Assembly (NCBI GenBank): GCA_946499885.1
Contig: CAMMTN010000003.1
Location: forward strand, 22,637 to 86,636
Direction of reading: 5' to 3'
Source: an uncultured Clostridium sp.
GTDB lineage: Bacteria; Bacillota; Clostridia; TANB77; CAG-508
DNA length: 64,000 nucleotides
The position numbers and the translations under genes were made by a program. Under the pieces are notes generated by a model, which was given only the letters and a program-made list of their open reading frames with translations, searched no databases and had not been told where the DNA came from. This document shows, one piece after another, positions 38,142 through 49,830 of this stretch (its first letter is position 1; each line of letters begins with the position of its first letter).

Positions 38142-39299
38142 CTACATTGCCTCTTCATATAATTTTATAAAATCTTCTTTTGAAACTTCTCTTGGATTTC
38201 CTGGTTTACATGGATCTTCCATTGCTTTATCAGCAAGCATTGGTATATCTTCAACTTTTCCTCCAACTTCACCTACTGTTTGGGTTATTCCAACTCTTTC
38301 TGATAAATCTTTTATCTTTTCACAGAAAGTTTTTATAACCTCTTCTTTAGTGAATTTAGTAGCATCTGTATGGAAAGCCTGAGTTAGTATTTCTCTATAT
38401 TCTTCATAGCTTACTTCACCATTAAATTTCATAACTGTTGGAAGAAGAATTGCATTAGCTAGTCCGTGTGGTGTATCATATACAGCACCTAATTGATGAG
38501 CCATTGAGTGAACAATTCCAAGTCCAACATTTGAAAATGCCATACCTGCAATATATTGTCCAAGTCCCATATTATTTATTGCTTCTTGATTTTTCTCATT
38601 AACAGCTTTATCTAAGTTATCATATATTAATTGGATTGCTTTCATAGAAAACATTTGAGACATTGTATTTCTATTTTTTGTAATATAACCTTCAATTGCA
38701 TGTGTTAAAGCATCCATACCCGTTGAAGCTGCAATAGACTTAGGCATAGAAGCCATAAGTTCTGTATCAACAATTGCCATAATTGGAATATCATGTTCAT
38801 CTACACATACCATTTTTATTTCTCTTTCTGGATCTGTGATAACATAATTGATTGTAACTTCTGCTGCAGTTCCTGCTGTTGTTGGAAGCGCTATAATAGG
38901 TAAGCCTTTATTTTTTGTATTAGAAACTCCATTTAAAGAAACAACATCTGCTCTATCAGGATTTGTCATTATAATAGATATAGCTTTTGCAGTATCTATA
39001 CTAGAACCTCCACCTACTGCAACTATTAAATCAGCACCAATTTCTTTGCACATTTTTATTCCTTCATTAACATTAGCTATTGGTGGATTTGGGAGCACAT
39101 CATGATATACACCATATTCAATTCCAGCCTCATCTAATATATCTGTAATTTTTTTGCTCACTCCAACTTCATATAAAGATTTATCTGTTACTACTAAAAC
39201 CTTTTTAAAGCCTCTATTTTTAATTTCATCTGCAAGAACACTTCTTGCACCTTCTCCAAAATAAGATGTTTCGTTTAAAACAAATTTTGTAACTGACAT
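38142..39299 (-). CDS. Iron-containing alcohol dehydrogenase
   Basis: 385 residues. Group III ADH pattern: GGGSSIDTAKAI for NAD(P) binding (near 96), and metal ligands Asp and His in GMDALTHAIEGY, GLGIVHSMAHQLGA and DTPHGLANAILLP. It interconverts aldehydes and alcohols with NAD(H), in the cytoplasm. It is the third gene of a FIST / aldehyde dehydrogenase / alcohol dehydrogenase run, so the two enzymes probably process the same aldehyde. The substrate is not evident; 1,3-propanediol- and butanol-type enzymes belong to this family. Confidence 0.93.
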   Translation of the reverse strand: MSVTKFVLNETSYFGEGARSVLADEIKNRGFKKVLVVTDKSLYEVGVSKKITDILDEAGIEYGVYHDVLPNPPIANVNEGIKMCKEIGADLIVAVGGGSSIDTAKAISIIMTNPDRADVVSLNGVSNTKNKGLPIIALPTTAGTAAEVTINYVITDPEREIKMVCVDEHDIPIMAIVDTELMASMPKSIAASTGMDALTHAIEGYITKNRNTMSQMFSMKAIQLIYDNLDKAVNEKNQEAINNMGLGQYIAGMAFSNVGLGIVHSMAHQLGAVYDTPHGLANAILLPTVMKFNGEVSYEEYREILTQAFHTDATKFTKEEVIKTFCEKIKDLSERVGITQTVGEVGGKVEDIPMLADKAMEDPCKPGNPREVSKEDFIKLYEEAM

Positions 39300-39317
39300 T
39301 TTTAATTTCCTCCTTGT

Positions 39318-39337
39318 AAAAAAGGGACAGGCCTTTT
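39318..39337. repeat. REP-like core, isolated
   Basis: AAAAAGGGACAGGCCTTTTT between the aldehyde and alcohol dehydrogenase genes matches the core of the GTCGCG-type repeats, without clear flanking stems. Confidence 0.55.
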
Positions 39338-39403
39338 TCTGTACTTTTGTCTAATTTATGGACACACCTTAACTTTTATTTTTTTGGCCTGCCTCCACTT
39401 TGA

Positions 39404-40837
39404 TTAAAGTATATTTTTTAATATAATTGTTTTTATTCTGCTCATTTCTTGAAGTGTTGTTAGCACTCCTTCATTTCCTATACCACTATGTTTCCATCCA
39501 CCAAATGGCATTTCAAATGAACGATAGAAGCTTGCACCATTTACTATTGCTCCTCCACATTCTAGTCTATCTGCAATTTTCATTCCTAAAGAATAATCTT
39601 TAGTTATTACGCATCCACATAAACCATATGATGATTGGTTTGCAATTTCAATTGCTTCTTCCACAGTATCAAATCCTATAACAGAGATAACTGGTCCAAA
39701 GATTTCCATATCTTTTGCGACTTCCATATCTTTTGTTACATTATCTAGTATTGTTGGATAGTAGTATGCATCTTCTCTCTTTCCACCACATACTATTGTA
39801 GCCCCTTCTGCTACCATTTGATTTACTTGATCTTCAATTCTTTTTGCAGCATTTATATTAATCATTGGTCCCATATCTGTATCTTCTTTTGTTGGATCTC
39901 CAACTTTTAGTTTTGATATAGCCTCTTTCATTCTCTCTATAAATTCTGCTTTTCTTGAGTTATGAATTAAGAATCTCTTGCTTGCACAGCATACTTGTCC
40001 ACCATTATATAATCTTCCCCAGATTGTTTCTTTTACAGCTAAATCCATATCTCCGTCTTCTAAGAAGATAAATGCATCATTTCCTCCAAGCTCTAGCATT
40101 ACATGTGTTAAATTTTGAGAACATGTTCCCATTGTTTGAATTCCAGCAGCAGTTCCACCTGTTAGAGATACTAAATGTACTCCTGGATGACGAGCTAGTG
40201 CTTGTCCTGCTGTTGGTCCGTCACCTGTTAATATTTGAATACAACCTGCTGGTACTCCAGCTTCTATCATTAATTTTACATATTCTATTAATGTTAATGG
40301 GTTGTAATTTGATGGTTTTACAATTATACTATTTCCCATAAGTAGTGCTGGTGGCACTTTTTGGCAGAATAAGTCACTTGGAAAGTTAAATGGTATAATT
40401 GCTGCAATAACTCCTATTGGGTATCTTTTTGTTATTTGCATTGTTTTTTCTTGACCAGCTTCTTGTCCTGCTGGAATGCTTTCTCCATATAAGTGTTTTG
40501 CTCTTTCTATAAATGCTCTTACGCCAATTCTAACATTTGCAATTTCTCCTCTTGCTTCTCTAATTGGTTTTCCTGTTTCTGCTGTTAGAAGCTGTGCTAG
40601 TCTTTCCTTATTTTCTTCTACTAAATCAACAAATTTGTATAATTTATCTGCTCTTTCATGAATTGGCACTTCTGCCCATTTTTTTTGCTCTACCATTGCT
40701 ACTTTTACAGCGATATCTACATCTTCCTCTGTAACATTAGGAACTGTATCAATAAGTTCACTTGTAGCTGGATTTACAACTTCTATTTTAGCTCCATTTG
40801 AAGCTTCTTTCCATTCATATCCTATTAAATTTTTCAC
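39404..40837 (-). CDS. NAD(P)-dependent aldehyde dehydrogenase
   Basis: About 477 residues from GTG 40837, which follows AAGGAGGG at eight bases; an upstream ATG at 40912 directly abutting the FIST gene would add 25 residues. ALDH signatures are present: FNFPSDL, VSLTGGTAAG, the Glu in LELGGNDAF and the catalytic Cys in NGGQVCCASKRF. It oxidises an aldehyde to the acid; the closest relatives in style are the glyceraldehyde-3-phosphate/succinate semialdehyde types. It is preceded by a FIST sensor and followed by an alcohol dehydrogenase. Confidence 0.93.
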   Translation of the reverse strand: MKNLIGYEWKEASNGAKIEVVNPATSELIDTVPNVTEEDVDIAVKVAMVEQKKWAEVPIHERADKLYKFVDLVEENKERLAQLLTAETGKPIREARGEIANVRIGVRAFIERAKHLYGESIPAGQEAGQEKTMQITKRYPIGVIAAIIPFNFPSDLFCQKVPPALLMGNSIIVKPSNYNPLTLIEYVKLMIEAGVPAGCIQILTGDGPTAGQALARHPGVHLVSLTGGTAAGIQTMGTCSQNLTHVMLELGGNDAFIFLEDGDMDLAVKETIWGRLYNGGQVCCASKRFLIHNSRKAEFIERMKEAISKLKVGDPTKEDTDMGPMININAAKRIEDQVNQMVAEGATIVCGGKREDAYYYPTILDNVTKDMEVAKDMEIFGPVISVIGFDTVEEAIEIANQSSYGLCGCVITKDYSLGMKIADRLECGGAIVNGASFYRSFEMPFGGWKHSGIGNEGVLTTLQEMSRIKTIILKNIL

Positions 40838-40912
40838 AGTAGTTTCCCTCCTTTTTATATTCTCTTCTTGTGTCATATTCTGACTGTCTACATTCTCAGT
40901 AGACGTTTGCAT

Positions 40913-42079
40913 TCATTTTGCAAAAGCTGTAAAAGATAACATCAATCCTCCACATGTATTTGCTCCATGATCTCTTGAACCATATTCACCAAAAGTAAAT
41001 ATTGTCATGAAAGGCGTGTCTCCTGCTTCTTTTTTTAGTTGTTTTGCAACTTCGTCTATTCTATCTCCAATTCCTAATTTTCTTCCTCCACAATGTACTA
41101 AAAGATATGCTCCAACATCCTGTCTTAAATTCTTTTTAGCTTCTTTCATTGCTTTTCCTGTTGAATCAATTAATTCATCAACAGTTGCTTCCATCTGAAT
41201 AACTGCTGTATTTACTGCCAAATTATTTCCTATATTCATTGAGTAGTCATCATTTCCGTTCATTGGGTGACGAATTGCAACTAAGTCTCCTAATCTATCT
41301 TTTACTCCAAGAGGTGCAAGTATTGTTTGAACTAATAAATTTCCACCTGCTAAATCTTTTAATTTTTTTCCTGTCCAGCTTGCATATTTTTTTATTGCTG
41401 GTTCTCCATCTATTTCAACTAATGTTCTTTTTCCATCTAGTTTTGTAATAACTCCTGAATTAGTTGTTTCATGGTATGCACCTGTATATACATTTGCCAT
41501 TGGCTTATCGGTATAGAAAAATGCTACTGCACATCCATCAGAAAATACTGTATCATTTGTAAATATGCTCCATTCTCCTGATACTGTGTTATCTGCAGCA
41601 CTACCACCAAAGAATTGTACTCTACCAATTACATCTTCAATACCTTTTAGATAATCTTCTTCCTCTGCTGGAGAAGCTACCATATAGAAATATGCTGGCG
41701 CTTTATCTTGTCCAGCTTTAGCCATTGCTTCTTTTGCAAGTAATCTACCTGTAGCTCTGGCATCTTTTTGCTTTGCTGATCCTGCAACTCCTACTGTTGT
41801 ATCTGGATCTCCAATTGCCATAATTCCAACAAATCCATTTTCTGATGAAATGTATCCATCTGGAACTATGATACCTCCACTTGATGTACAACCAATTATT
41901 GGTGCTGTACCAAGTTCAGCTTTTGCTCCTTCTAGCACTTTTTTTACATCATTATCTGCTGATGTATATAAAAATGCCACTTTTGTTTGAACTAAATCTA
42001 CTACAGCCTTCTTAGCTGAGGCTCTTCCTGCTTCATAATTATCTGCTTCTGTACTCCATCCAATGTTTGCTTTTAACAT
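40913..42079 (-). CDS. FIST domain protein
   Basis: 388 residues covering FIST-N (from about 20, with IIGCTSSGGIIVPDGY) and FIST-C (about 210-375, ending GANTCGGLMLSFTAFAK). FIST domains bind small ligands such as amino acids and usually accompany signalling proteins. Here it stands alone, with no transmembrane or output domain, as first gene of an aldehyde/alcohol dehydrogenase operon (the ALDH frame opens at the very next base). A sensing or shell-like role for the pathway is inference. Confidence 0.9.
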   Translation of the reverse strand: MLKANIGWSTEADNYEAGRASAKKAVVDLVQTKVAFLYTSADNDVKKVLEGAKAELGTAPIIGCTSSGGIIVPDGYISSENGFVGIMAIGDPDTTVGVAGSAKQKDARATGRLLAKEAMAKAGQDKAPAYFYMVASPAEEEDYLKGIEDVIGRVQFFGGSAADNTVSGEWSIFTNDTVFSDGCAVAFFYTDKPMANVYTGAYHETTNSGVITKLDGKRTLVEIDGEPAIKKYASWTGKKLKDLAGGNLLVQTILAPLGVKDRLGDLVAIRHPMNGNDDYSMNIGNNLAVNTAVIQMEATVDELIDSTGKAMKEAKKNLRQDVGAYLLVHCGGRKLGIGDRIDEVAKQLKKEAGDTPFMTIFTFGEYGSRDHGANTCGGLMLSFTAFAK

Positions 42080-42189
42080 ACAAATTCCTCCTTTGCGTTT
42101 TAATAAATTTATATAAATTCATTATACCCCGATTATATACTTAATATTATTTTTTTACAACAATTTTTACAAAAAAGTTACAATTTTTT

Positions 42190-42256
42190 CAGCCAATGGG
42201 GACTCACACATTTGGCTCATTTTTTTAGGCCAAACATGTACGTCCCCATTGGCTTA
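42190..42256. repeat. REPIN-like palindrome (AGCCAA type, second copy)
   Basis: AGCCAATGGGGAC (42191-42203) pairs with GTCCCCATTGGCTT (42242-42255); internal TTTGGCT and AGGCCAAA complete two hairpins. It is closely related to the repeat after polC. Confidence 0.8.
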
Positions 42257-42261
42257 ATTTT

Positions 42262-42507
42262 CTACTCTCCCACTCCTATCTTATATTCAATAGCCTCCAT
42301 ATGCGGAAACATTTCCTTAACTCTCTTAAAAGTAATCATACTATGCCTAGGTTGAGGATTTTTAGAGTCATCTGTCAAAAGCTTTTGAGTATAACAATTC
42401 TCTGATGTTTTAAATAGCAAATATCTATTTCGTACATATGTAAAATAAATTTGGTATCCATCATCCAAATTTTGCTTAAATTGTTCAAAACTGTATTTTC
42501 CGTCCAT
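42262..42507 (-). CDS. Small hypothetical protein upstream of a repeat
   Basis: 81 residues from ATG 42507, preceded by AAGGAAGGAAGAA; a longer in-frame reading to 42624 would run through the REPIN palindrome and is rejected. The sequence MDGKYSFEQFKQNLDDGYQIYFTYVRNRYLLFKT suggests a compact alpha/beta protein with a Phe/Tyr-rich face. It lies downstream of ligA, separated only by the repeat. The family is not recognised. Confidence 0.7.
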   Translation of the reverse strand: MDGKYSFEQFKQNLDDGYQIYFTYVRNRYLLFKTSENCYTQKLLTDDSKNPQPRHSMITFKRVKEMFPHMEAIEYKIGVGE

Positions 42508-42523
42508 TTCTTCCTTCCTTTTT

Positions 42524-44638
<2,115 letters not shown>

Positions 44639-44657
44639 TCAAACGCATATTAAAATA

Positions 44658-45257
44658 TTACATTTCTCCTTTAAAAAGTTCTTTTGAGCCTTTTAAATAA
44701 TCTATTCCCGAGAAAATTGTAGCAATTACTGATATTCCTAAAAATACTGTTGTAATTAAATTTATTCCCAATGCTAATCCTGTTAAATTTCCAGTAAAGA
44801 TTGCTCCAAAACTATTTACGTCAATAAAAGCAACAGTTAAACCAACCATTTGAGTTGCTGTTTTAATTTTTCCCCATATGCTTGCTGATATTACTTTTCC
44901 AGACTTTTCTACTGCTACTAATCTATATCCTGAAACTATAAATTCACGTATTACAACAATTGCAGGTATCCATGCAGGTAATCTTCCTGCTTCTACTAAT
45001 ATAAGCATTGCAACAATAACTAAAATTTTATCTGCTATCGGATCTAGAAATTTACCAAATGTTGTTATTTGATTTCTAGACCTTGCTATGTATCCGTCTA
45101 ATTTATCTGTTAAAGATGCTAAAATAAAGATTATATCTATTATTAAATATGTAAGTGGTATTCCCCATATAGAACCTTGTATATTAAAAAATGGTATTAT
45201 TAAGATAATTGGTACTAAAATAATTCTAAATAATGTAAGTTTATTTGCTAAATTCAT
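44658..45257 (-). CDS. pgsA: Phosphatidylglycerophosphate synthase
   Basis: About 199 residues from ATG 45257, which follows GGAGG; an upstream ATG at 45275 overlaps the site. The CDP-alcohol phosphatidyltransferase motif is read as TDKLDGYIARSRNQITTFGKFLDPIADK (D...DG...AR...G...D...D). It is a membrane protein with four to six helices that joins CDP-diacylglycerol and glycerol 3-phosphate in phosphatidylglycerol synthesis. The pathway partners cdsA and gpsA are also in the window. Confidence 0.95.
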   Translation of the reverse strand: MNLANKLTLFRIILVPIILIIPFFNIQGSIWGIPLTYLIIDIIFILASLTDKLDGYIARSRNQITTFGKFLDPIADKILVIVAMLILVEAGRLPAWIPAIVVIREFIVSGYRLVAVEKSGKVISASIWGKIKTATQMVGLTVAFIDVNSFGAIFTGNLTGLALGINLITTVFLGISVIATIFSGIDYLKGSKELFKGEM

Positions 45258-45282
45258 ATTATTAATTTCCTCCATAAAAAAA

Positions 45283-45320
45283 AATCTTTATACATTATAT
45301 ATAAAGATTTAAAAAAAATA
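45283..45320 (-). terminator. Terminator between the glycosyltransferase and pgsA
   Basis: AAATCTTTATA / TATAAAGATTT hairpin flanked by A and T runs on both sides, able to act in both directions. It sits just upstream of the pgsA ribosome site. Confidence 0.75.
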
Positions 45321-45347
45321 AATAGAAAAATGAAAATAATTTATTTT

Positions 45348-46316
45348 TTATTGCTTATTTAATTCTTTATTAGTTTCCTTTTCCTCATTATATCTTTCAA
45401 TAAAATATAATGGTCTTCCTTTGGTTTCATAAAATGCTCGTCCTAAATACTCTCCAATTACTCCTAAAAATATTAATTGTATTCCTCCTAAGAATAAAAT
45501 AACAACCATAGTTGATGCATATCCAGGTACATCAACACCAGATACAATTGTTTTTATAATAATATATATCATATAAATAAATCCAATAATTGAAACAATT
45601 ATTCCTATTATTGCTGACCATCTAAGAGGAGAAGTTGTAAAAGAAGTAATACCGTCTATTGATAAATCTACTAATTTTTTATAATTCCACTTAGTTGTTC
45701 CTGCTGCTCTAGGATCTCTATCATATAAAATTTCTTTTTTGTTATATCCAATCCAACTAAACAAGCCTTTTGTGTATCTTTGTGACTCTCTCATAGATTT
45801 TAAAGCTTCAACACATCTTCTGTCTAGCAACCTAAAATCTCCTGTATCTTTTTGTATTTGAATTTTTGTAAATGCCTGTAATACTTTATAATACATAGTT
45901 GAAGTAAACTTCTTAAGCCATGTTTCACCTTTTCTTGAGCGTCTTTTTGCATAAACATCATCATAGCCTTCTTCCCAATATTTAAGCATTTCTGTTATTA
46001 ATTCTGGTGGATCTTGAAGGTCTGCATCTATTATAATAACAGCATCTCCTTTGCTATAGTCAAGTCCTGCTATCATTCCAGTTTCTTTTCCAAAATTTCT
46101 TGATAAATTTAAATAGCAAACTCTCTTATCTTCTTTTCTTAATTCTTGCATTATCTGCAAGCTATTATCTTTGCTCCCATCATTTACAAATAATATCTCA
46201 AAATCATATTTACTATTTTCATCCATTAACTTTTTTAATCTATCATATAGCATAGGTAATACTTCTTGTTCATTATATACTGGCACTAATATAGTTACTA
46301 ATTTTTTTTCTTCCAT
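45348..46316 (-). CDS. Family 2 glycosyltransferase, GtrB/DPM1-like
   Basis: 322 residues. GT-A fold with VPVYNEQEVLPMLYDRL, the FVNDGSKDNS loop, and the metal-binding DADLQDPPE (near 97-105), plus two C-terminal membrane helices (about 232-300). This type loads glucose or another sugar onto undecaprenyl phosphate at the membrane for later transfer outside. It may serve wall polymer decoration together with the YfhO-like membrane proteins at 12-16 kb, though they are distant. Confidence 0.93.
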   Translation of the reverse strand: MEEKKLVTILVPVYNEQEVLPMLYDRLKKLMDENSKYDFEILFVNDGSKDNSLQIMQELRKEDKRVCYLNLSRNFGKETGMIAGLDYSKGDAVIIIDADLQDPPELITEMLKYWEEGYDDVYAKRRSRKGETWLKKFTSTMYYKVLQAFTKIQIQKDTGDFRLLDRRCVEALKSMRESQRYTKGLFSWIGYNKKEILYDRDPRAAGTTKWNYKKLVDLSIDGITSFTTSPLRWSAIIGIIVSIIGFIYMIYIIIKTIVSGVDVPGYASTMVVILFLGGIQLIFLGVIGEYLGRAFYETKGRPLYFIERYNEEKETNKELNKQ

Positions 46317-46397
46317 CTATTTTACTTCCCTTCAATAGTAGTACAAATTTTAGTATATATTATCACAAAATATTCAATTAGTAAATACGATTTTTAT

Positions 46398-47238
46398 TTA
46401 TTTATAAAATGCTTTAGTCTGGAGCATTTTATAAGTTCTACAAATATTACAATCCTGACATACTGAAATTCTATTTTCGAAAATCAATTTTAATGTGTTT
46501 ATAAATTCATCTTCTGTATCAATTATATGAATCTCTATTTCCTTAGGAAGCATACTAAGTAAAGTATTTAATGCAATGTCATTTGAAGAAAAGCTTATAT
46601 CTGATAAATATTTTATATCTGATATATTACTATCCACTTTAATTATTTTTTTATCTTTATCTAATAAAATAGATTCTTCATGAACATAAATTAAATGTAT
46701 TATATCTGTTTTATATTCTGTCGTATTCACATATAATTTAAGTAAACTTATGAATTCTTTATATTCTTTTTCTATAATATATTTATTTACAGCCATATCT
46801 ACTATATTGTCTAAAAACTTTATATATTCCCCTATTCTAAAATTAACTATTCCATCTAATACAATATTTCTTTTTTCTTTTAAATATTTTTTTATTTCAG
46901 CAAATAATATTTCTTCTGCTTCTTCTCTATTAAAAAATTCCTTACAATCTTCATATATTATATTTCGCTCAAATTCGTCAAAATAAAAATAATTAGAATT
47001 AATTATTCTTCTTATTATTTTTTCTTGATAAAATTCAATTATCACATCTATAATTAAATTAGAAACTATATTTTCAAAACTTTCTATATTATTTTCTTTA
47101 TAATGTAATATAATATTTTCGTATATTTTAAAAGATTTATTACAATAATATATATTAGAAAATTCAAGTTTTGAAATTTTATTTAGTAGATATGTTATTA
47201 TCTCTCTATTTCCGTACTTTTATACAATATGATTTCAT
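46398..47238 (-). CDS. ytxC: YtxC-like sporulation protein, frameshifted at a CGG codon
   Basis: The clear family part starts near 47045 (IIEFYQEKIIRRIINSNYFYF) but the open frame extends upstream with no start codon. An ATG at 47238, after AAAGGAG, reads MKSYCIKV, then CGG (47214-47212) and a stop two codons later. Skipping the C of CGG gives KV-GNREIITYLLNKI and joins the long frame, for a total of 279 residues, the usual YtxC length as I recall it. The C-terminus has a CQDCNICRTYK cysteine cluster. The role is unclear, linked to sporulation by family. Confidence 0.8.
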
Positions 47239-47341
47239 TTAGGAATTTCTCCTTTCTTATTTGTAATATTATCTACTAAATTGTTGTTAGATATACATAT
47301 TTTATTCTAATTTTTTATAAATGTGATAATTGTTTTTTTCA

Positions 47342-47689
47342 CTATTTAGTCCAAATACTATCTATTCCGCCTTTTAAATTATATACATTTTCATATCCTA
47401 ATTTTTCTATTTCTGTTTTTGCTTTTTTACTTCTTGCACCTGTTGCACAATACAAAATTATTATTTGATTTTTATCTTTTGCAATTTTTTCAATTTCTTT
47501 TTTTATATTATACAAAGGAATATTTATAGCACCATTTATATGGTCTTCGTCATATTCTTGACTGCTTCTTACATCTATCAATAATGCCCCTTTATTTTTT
47601 ATAAATTCATTTAGTTCTTTGTATGAAATTTCCTTGTTTTCTATACTTCTATAAAATATTTTTTTAAGCCCTTTAATCAATTTACTCAC
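47342..47689 (-). CDS. Rhodanese-like sulfurtransferase
   Basis: About 115 residues. Single rhodanese domain: LIDVRSSQEYDEDHINGAINIPL and the active-site loop LYCATGARSKKA with the catalytic Cys. It transfers sulfur atoms via a Cys persulfide. A longer reading to 47734 would begin inside the upstream terminator; starts at GTG 47689 or TTG 47680, after AAAGGAT, are preferred. Probably cytoplasmic, monocistronic. Confidence 0.88.
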   Translation of the reverse strand: MSKLIKGLKKIFYRSIENKEISYKELNEFIKNKGALLIDVRSSQEYDEDHINGAINIPLYNIKKEIEKIAKDKNQIIILYCATGARSKKAKTEIEKLGYENVYNLKGGIDSIWTK

Positions 47690-47729
47690 TATCCTTTCTG
47701 TTTGTTCATGTTTTTTTGCATATGAAAAA

Positions 47730-47766
47730 GACACTATTAATATATAATATTAATAATGTCCTTTTT
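47730..47766. terminator. Bidirectional terminator after secF
   Basis: GACACTATTAATA pairs with TATTAATAATGTC (one G-U), with T runs on both sides, immediately downstream of secF on the minus strand. Confidence 0.85.
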
Positions 47767-47773
47767 TTGATAT

Positions 47774-48436
47774 TTATTTATTTTTATTTTCTTCTGCCAC
47801 TAATTTTGAAAGTGCTTTCTCATTTTTAAATCCTAGAATTGTAAGCACTACTACTAATAATATTAGTCCTAGTGGAATAACAATTCTATTTATAGGATAC
47901 CTTGCTATTGCAATTATACTTAAAAGTAACATTTCACTTGCTACAACTGCTAATATGTATGTAACTATTGTTTTAAAACTTCCTAATTTTCTATATCTAA
48001 CGCCTACATAAACTAAAATTATTACCATACTTATTCCTAGCGCTACAGCATAGGGCATAATTATACTTGATAATTTAATTTTTGGATTATGTATTATTTC
48101 TATATCTTCTGTTTCATTTTCTACTTCATATTTTTCGTTAATTTTATTGTTCAATTCCTCTACTTTTTTATTTAATTCTTCATCTGTTCTAGTGTCTAGT
48201 AGTTTAATAGAAACCATATCTTCAAATAATTCTATTTCTTGAATTATCACTCTTTCATTAGGGAATACTTCTGAAACAATACTTTGTATATCATTTTTTT
48301 CAAAAGTTTTTCCTATATATATATCTATTTCTACATTTTTGCTATATATTAAATCTGCTTTTAGTCCCATTGTAGCAATAACTACAATTCCAGCAATTAT
48401 GATACATACTAAAATTGCGTATATTACTTTTTTCAT
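47774..48436 (-). CDS. secF: SecF-like protein-export subunit, shortened
   Basis: About 220 residues from ATG 48436, which follows AAAGGATTTG. Helix 1 (4-24), a small periplasmic-type domain with VEIDIYIGKTFEKNDI (equivalent to the SecF P domain) and then about four helices with IILVYVGVRYRKLGS. Standard SecF has six helices and about 290 residues, so the last part seems lost. It follows secD by about 20 bases; the pair uses proton flow to aid late steps of secretion. Confidence 0.8.
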   Translation of the reverse strand: MKKVIYAILVCIIIAGIVVIATMGLKADLIYSKNVEIDIYIGKTFEKNDIQSIVSEVFPNERVIIQEIELFEDMVSIKLLDTRTDEELNKKVEELNNKINEKYEVENETEDIEIIHNPKIKLSSIIMPYAVALGISMVIILVYVGVRYRKLGSFKTIVTYILAVVASEMLLLSIIAIARYPINRIVIPLGLILLVVVLTILGFKNEKALSKLVAEENKNK

Positions 48437-48457
48437 TTTATCAAATCCTTTCATCAT

Positions 48458-49798
48458 CTATTCTTTTACACTATTTATAAATAATAATCTTGTAATCCAA
48501 GCATTATATAATGCCATAATTAGTATTCCCCAGAAAATTATTGTTCCAAAACTATATGCTGGAAGCCACACAGCAAAGCATAAAGCTATTCCTATTATTA
48601 GGGTTGGTATTAAAACTAATATCATAGATAACATAGATTTATTATATGCTGTCTTATATTCTGTTCTTGTTTTCTCTGTCTTTTTTAATTGTTGTAAAAT
48701 GTATATTAAAAGAATATAATTTATTATTCCCATTATTATTATTCCACAAATTCCTTCTAATGTAACAACTAAATTAGTATATCTTATTACTACAAGTAAA
48801 ATAGCCAAATATCCTATATATGAAAATATTGAAAGAATTCCAAGTTTTTTATATTTAATTAATAATACTAAAAACGCTATTACTAAAATTGCACCTAAAA
48901 CTATTGCTGGAATTATTGCATCTTCTAGATTCAAGTCAGATTTTATAAATCTATTTTGTTCCATTATATATGTAATTGGTAGTGGTCCATTATTTACTAA
49001 AATTGCTATATTTGATGCTTGCTCAATATATGAATTTATTGTACTACTATCCGTACTTGTACCTAATGTTAATTGTAAATTTCCATTTGCAATTTCTTCA
49101 GAGAAACTAGTTTCTAGTAGTGGTGAACCATCTATATTAATAGATACCTTTTTTGAAGTATCATTTTCTTCTTCATCTTCTGACTCTATATATGTATTTG
49201 TTATTTCTTTTAGCTTTTCTATTGAGTCTTTATTAAATTGAAAACTTAAATATACTGTTGTCCCAGTAGTTCCATTTGAGTAACCTACTTGTACTTTTTC
49301 TAAGTTAGAATTATCTAGTAGAACTTGTCCATCTTCATCTTCTATAGTAAACTTACCTTGACTATATAAAAACTGTACTGCTAAATCCGTCATATCATCT
49401 TCTGGTATTTGCGTAGTTATAGTTCCATCTTCCTCATTTAATCTAATTAAATATTCTGAAATATTTAGTTCTTCAAATCTTTTTGTAATTAAATTTTTAG
49501 TATTTACAAAGTTTTCTTTATTTAATATATCCTCACTATTTATTGGCACTTCTTTACTTGTTCCATCTTCTGCTTCTGTTTCTACTTCATTTCCATCTTT
49601 ATCATAATAAACAGTCTCTGTTTCATCGCTTACTTTAATTGTTATTGCTCTATATCCTTTTAAATCCATTCCCAATTGATATTCTGGAAGTATATTTTTC
49701 ATAAATTTTGTATCTTGCACAAATAAGCCTACAAAAGAAATTATTGATATTAATATAATTACTAATATTGTTAATGTTATTTTCAATCTTCTATCCAT
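48458..49798 (-). CDS. secD: SecD-like protein-export subunit
   Basis: 446 residues. Helix 1 (6-27), the conserved LGMDLKGYRAITIKV (a variant of GLDLxGG), a large extracytoplasmic domain (35-290) and five helices (about 305-440). The conserved Asp/Gly motif departs from consensus and the pair SecD/SecF is divergent and short, as seen in other reduced Clostridia. Acts with SecF on the outer face of the SecYEG channel. Confidence 0.88.
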   Translation of the reverse strand: MDRRLKITLTILVIILISIISFVGLFVQDTKFMKNILPEYQLGMDLKGYRAITIKVSDETETVYYDKDGNEVETEAEDGTSKEVPINSEDILNKENFVNTKNLITKRFEELNISEYLIRLNEEDGTITTQIPEDDMTDLAVQFLYSQGKFTIEDEDGQVLLDNSNLEKVQVGYSNGTTGTTVYLSFQFNKDSIEKLKEITNTYIESEDEEENDTSKKVSINIDGSPLLETSFSEEIANGNLQLTLGTSTDSSTINSYIEQASNIAILVNNGPLPITYIMEQNRFIKSDLNLEDAIIPAIVLGAILVIAFLVLLIKYKKLGILSIFSYIGYLAILLVVIRYTNLVVTLEGICGIIIMGIINYILLIYILQQLKKTEKTRTEYKTAYNKSMLSMILVLIPTLIIGIALCFAVWLPAYSFGTIIFWGILIMALYNAWITRLLFINSVKE

Positions 49799-49830
49799 TT
49801 GCTTTCATTCCTCTCTTATTTACATTATTT

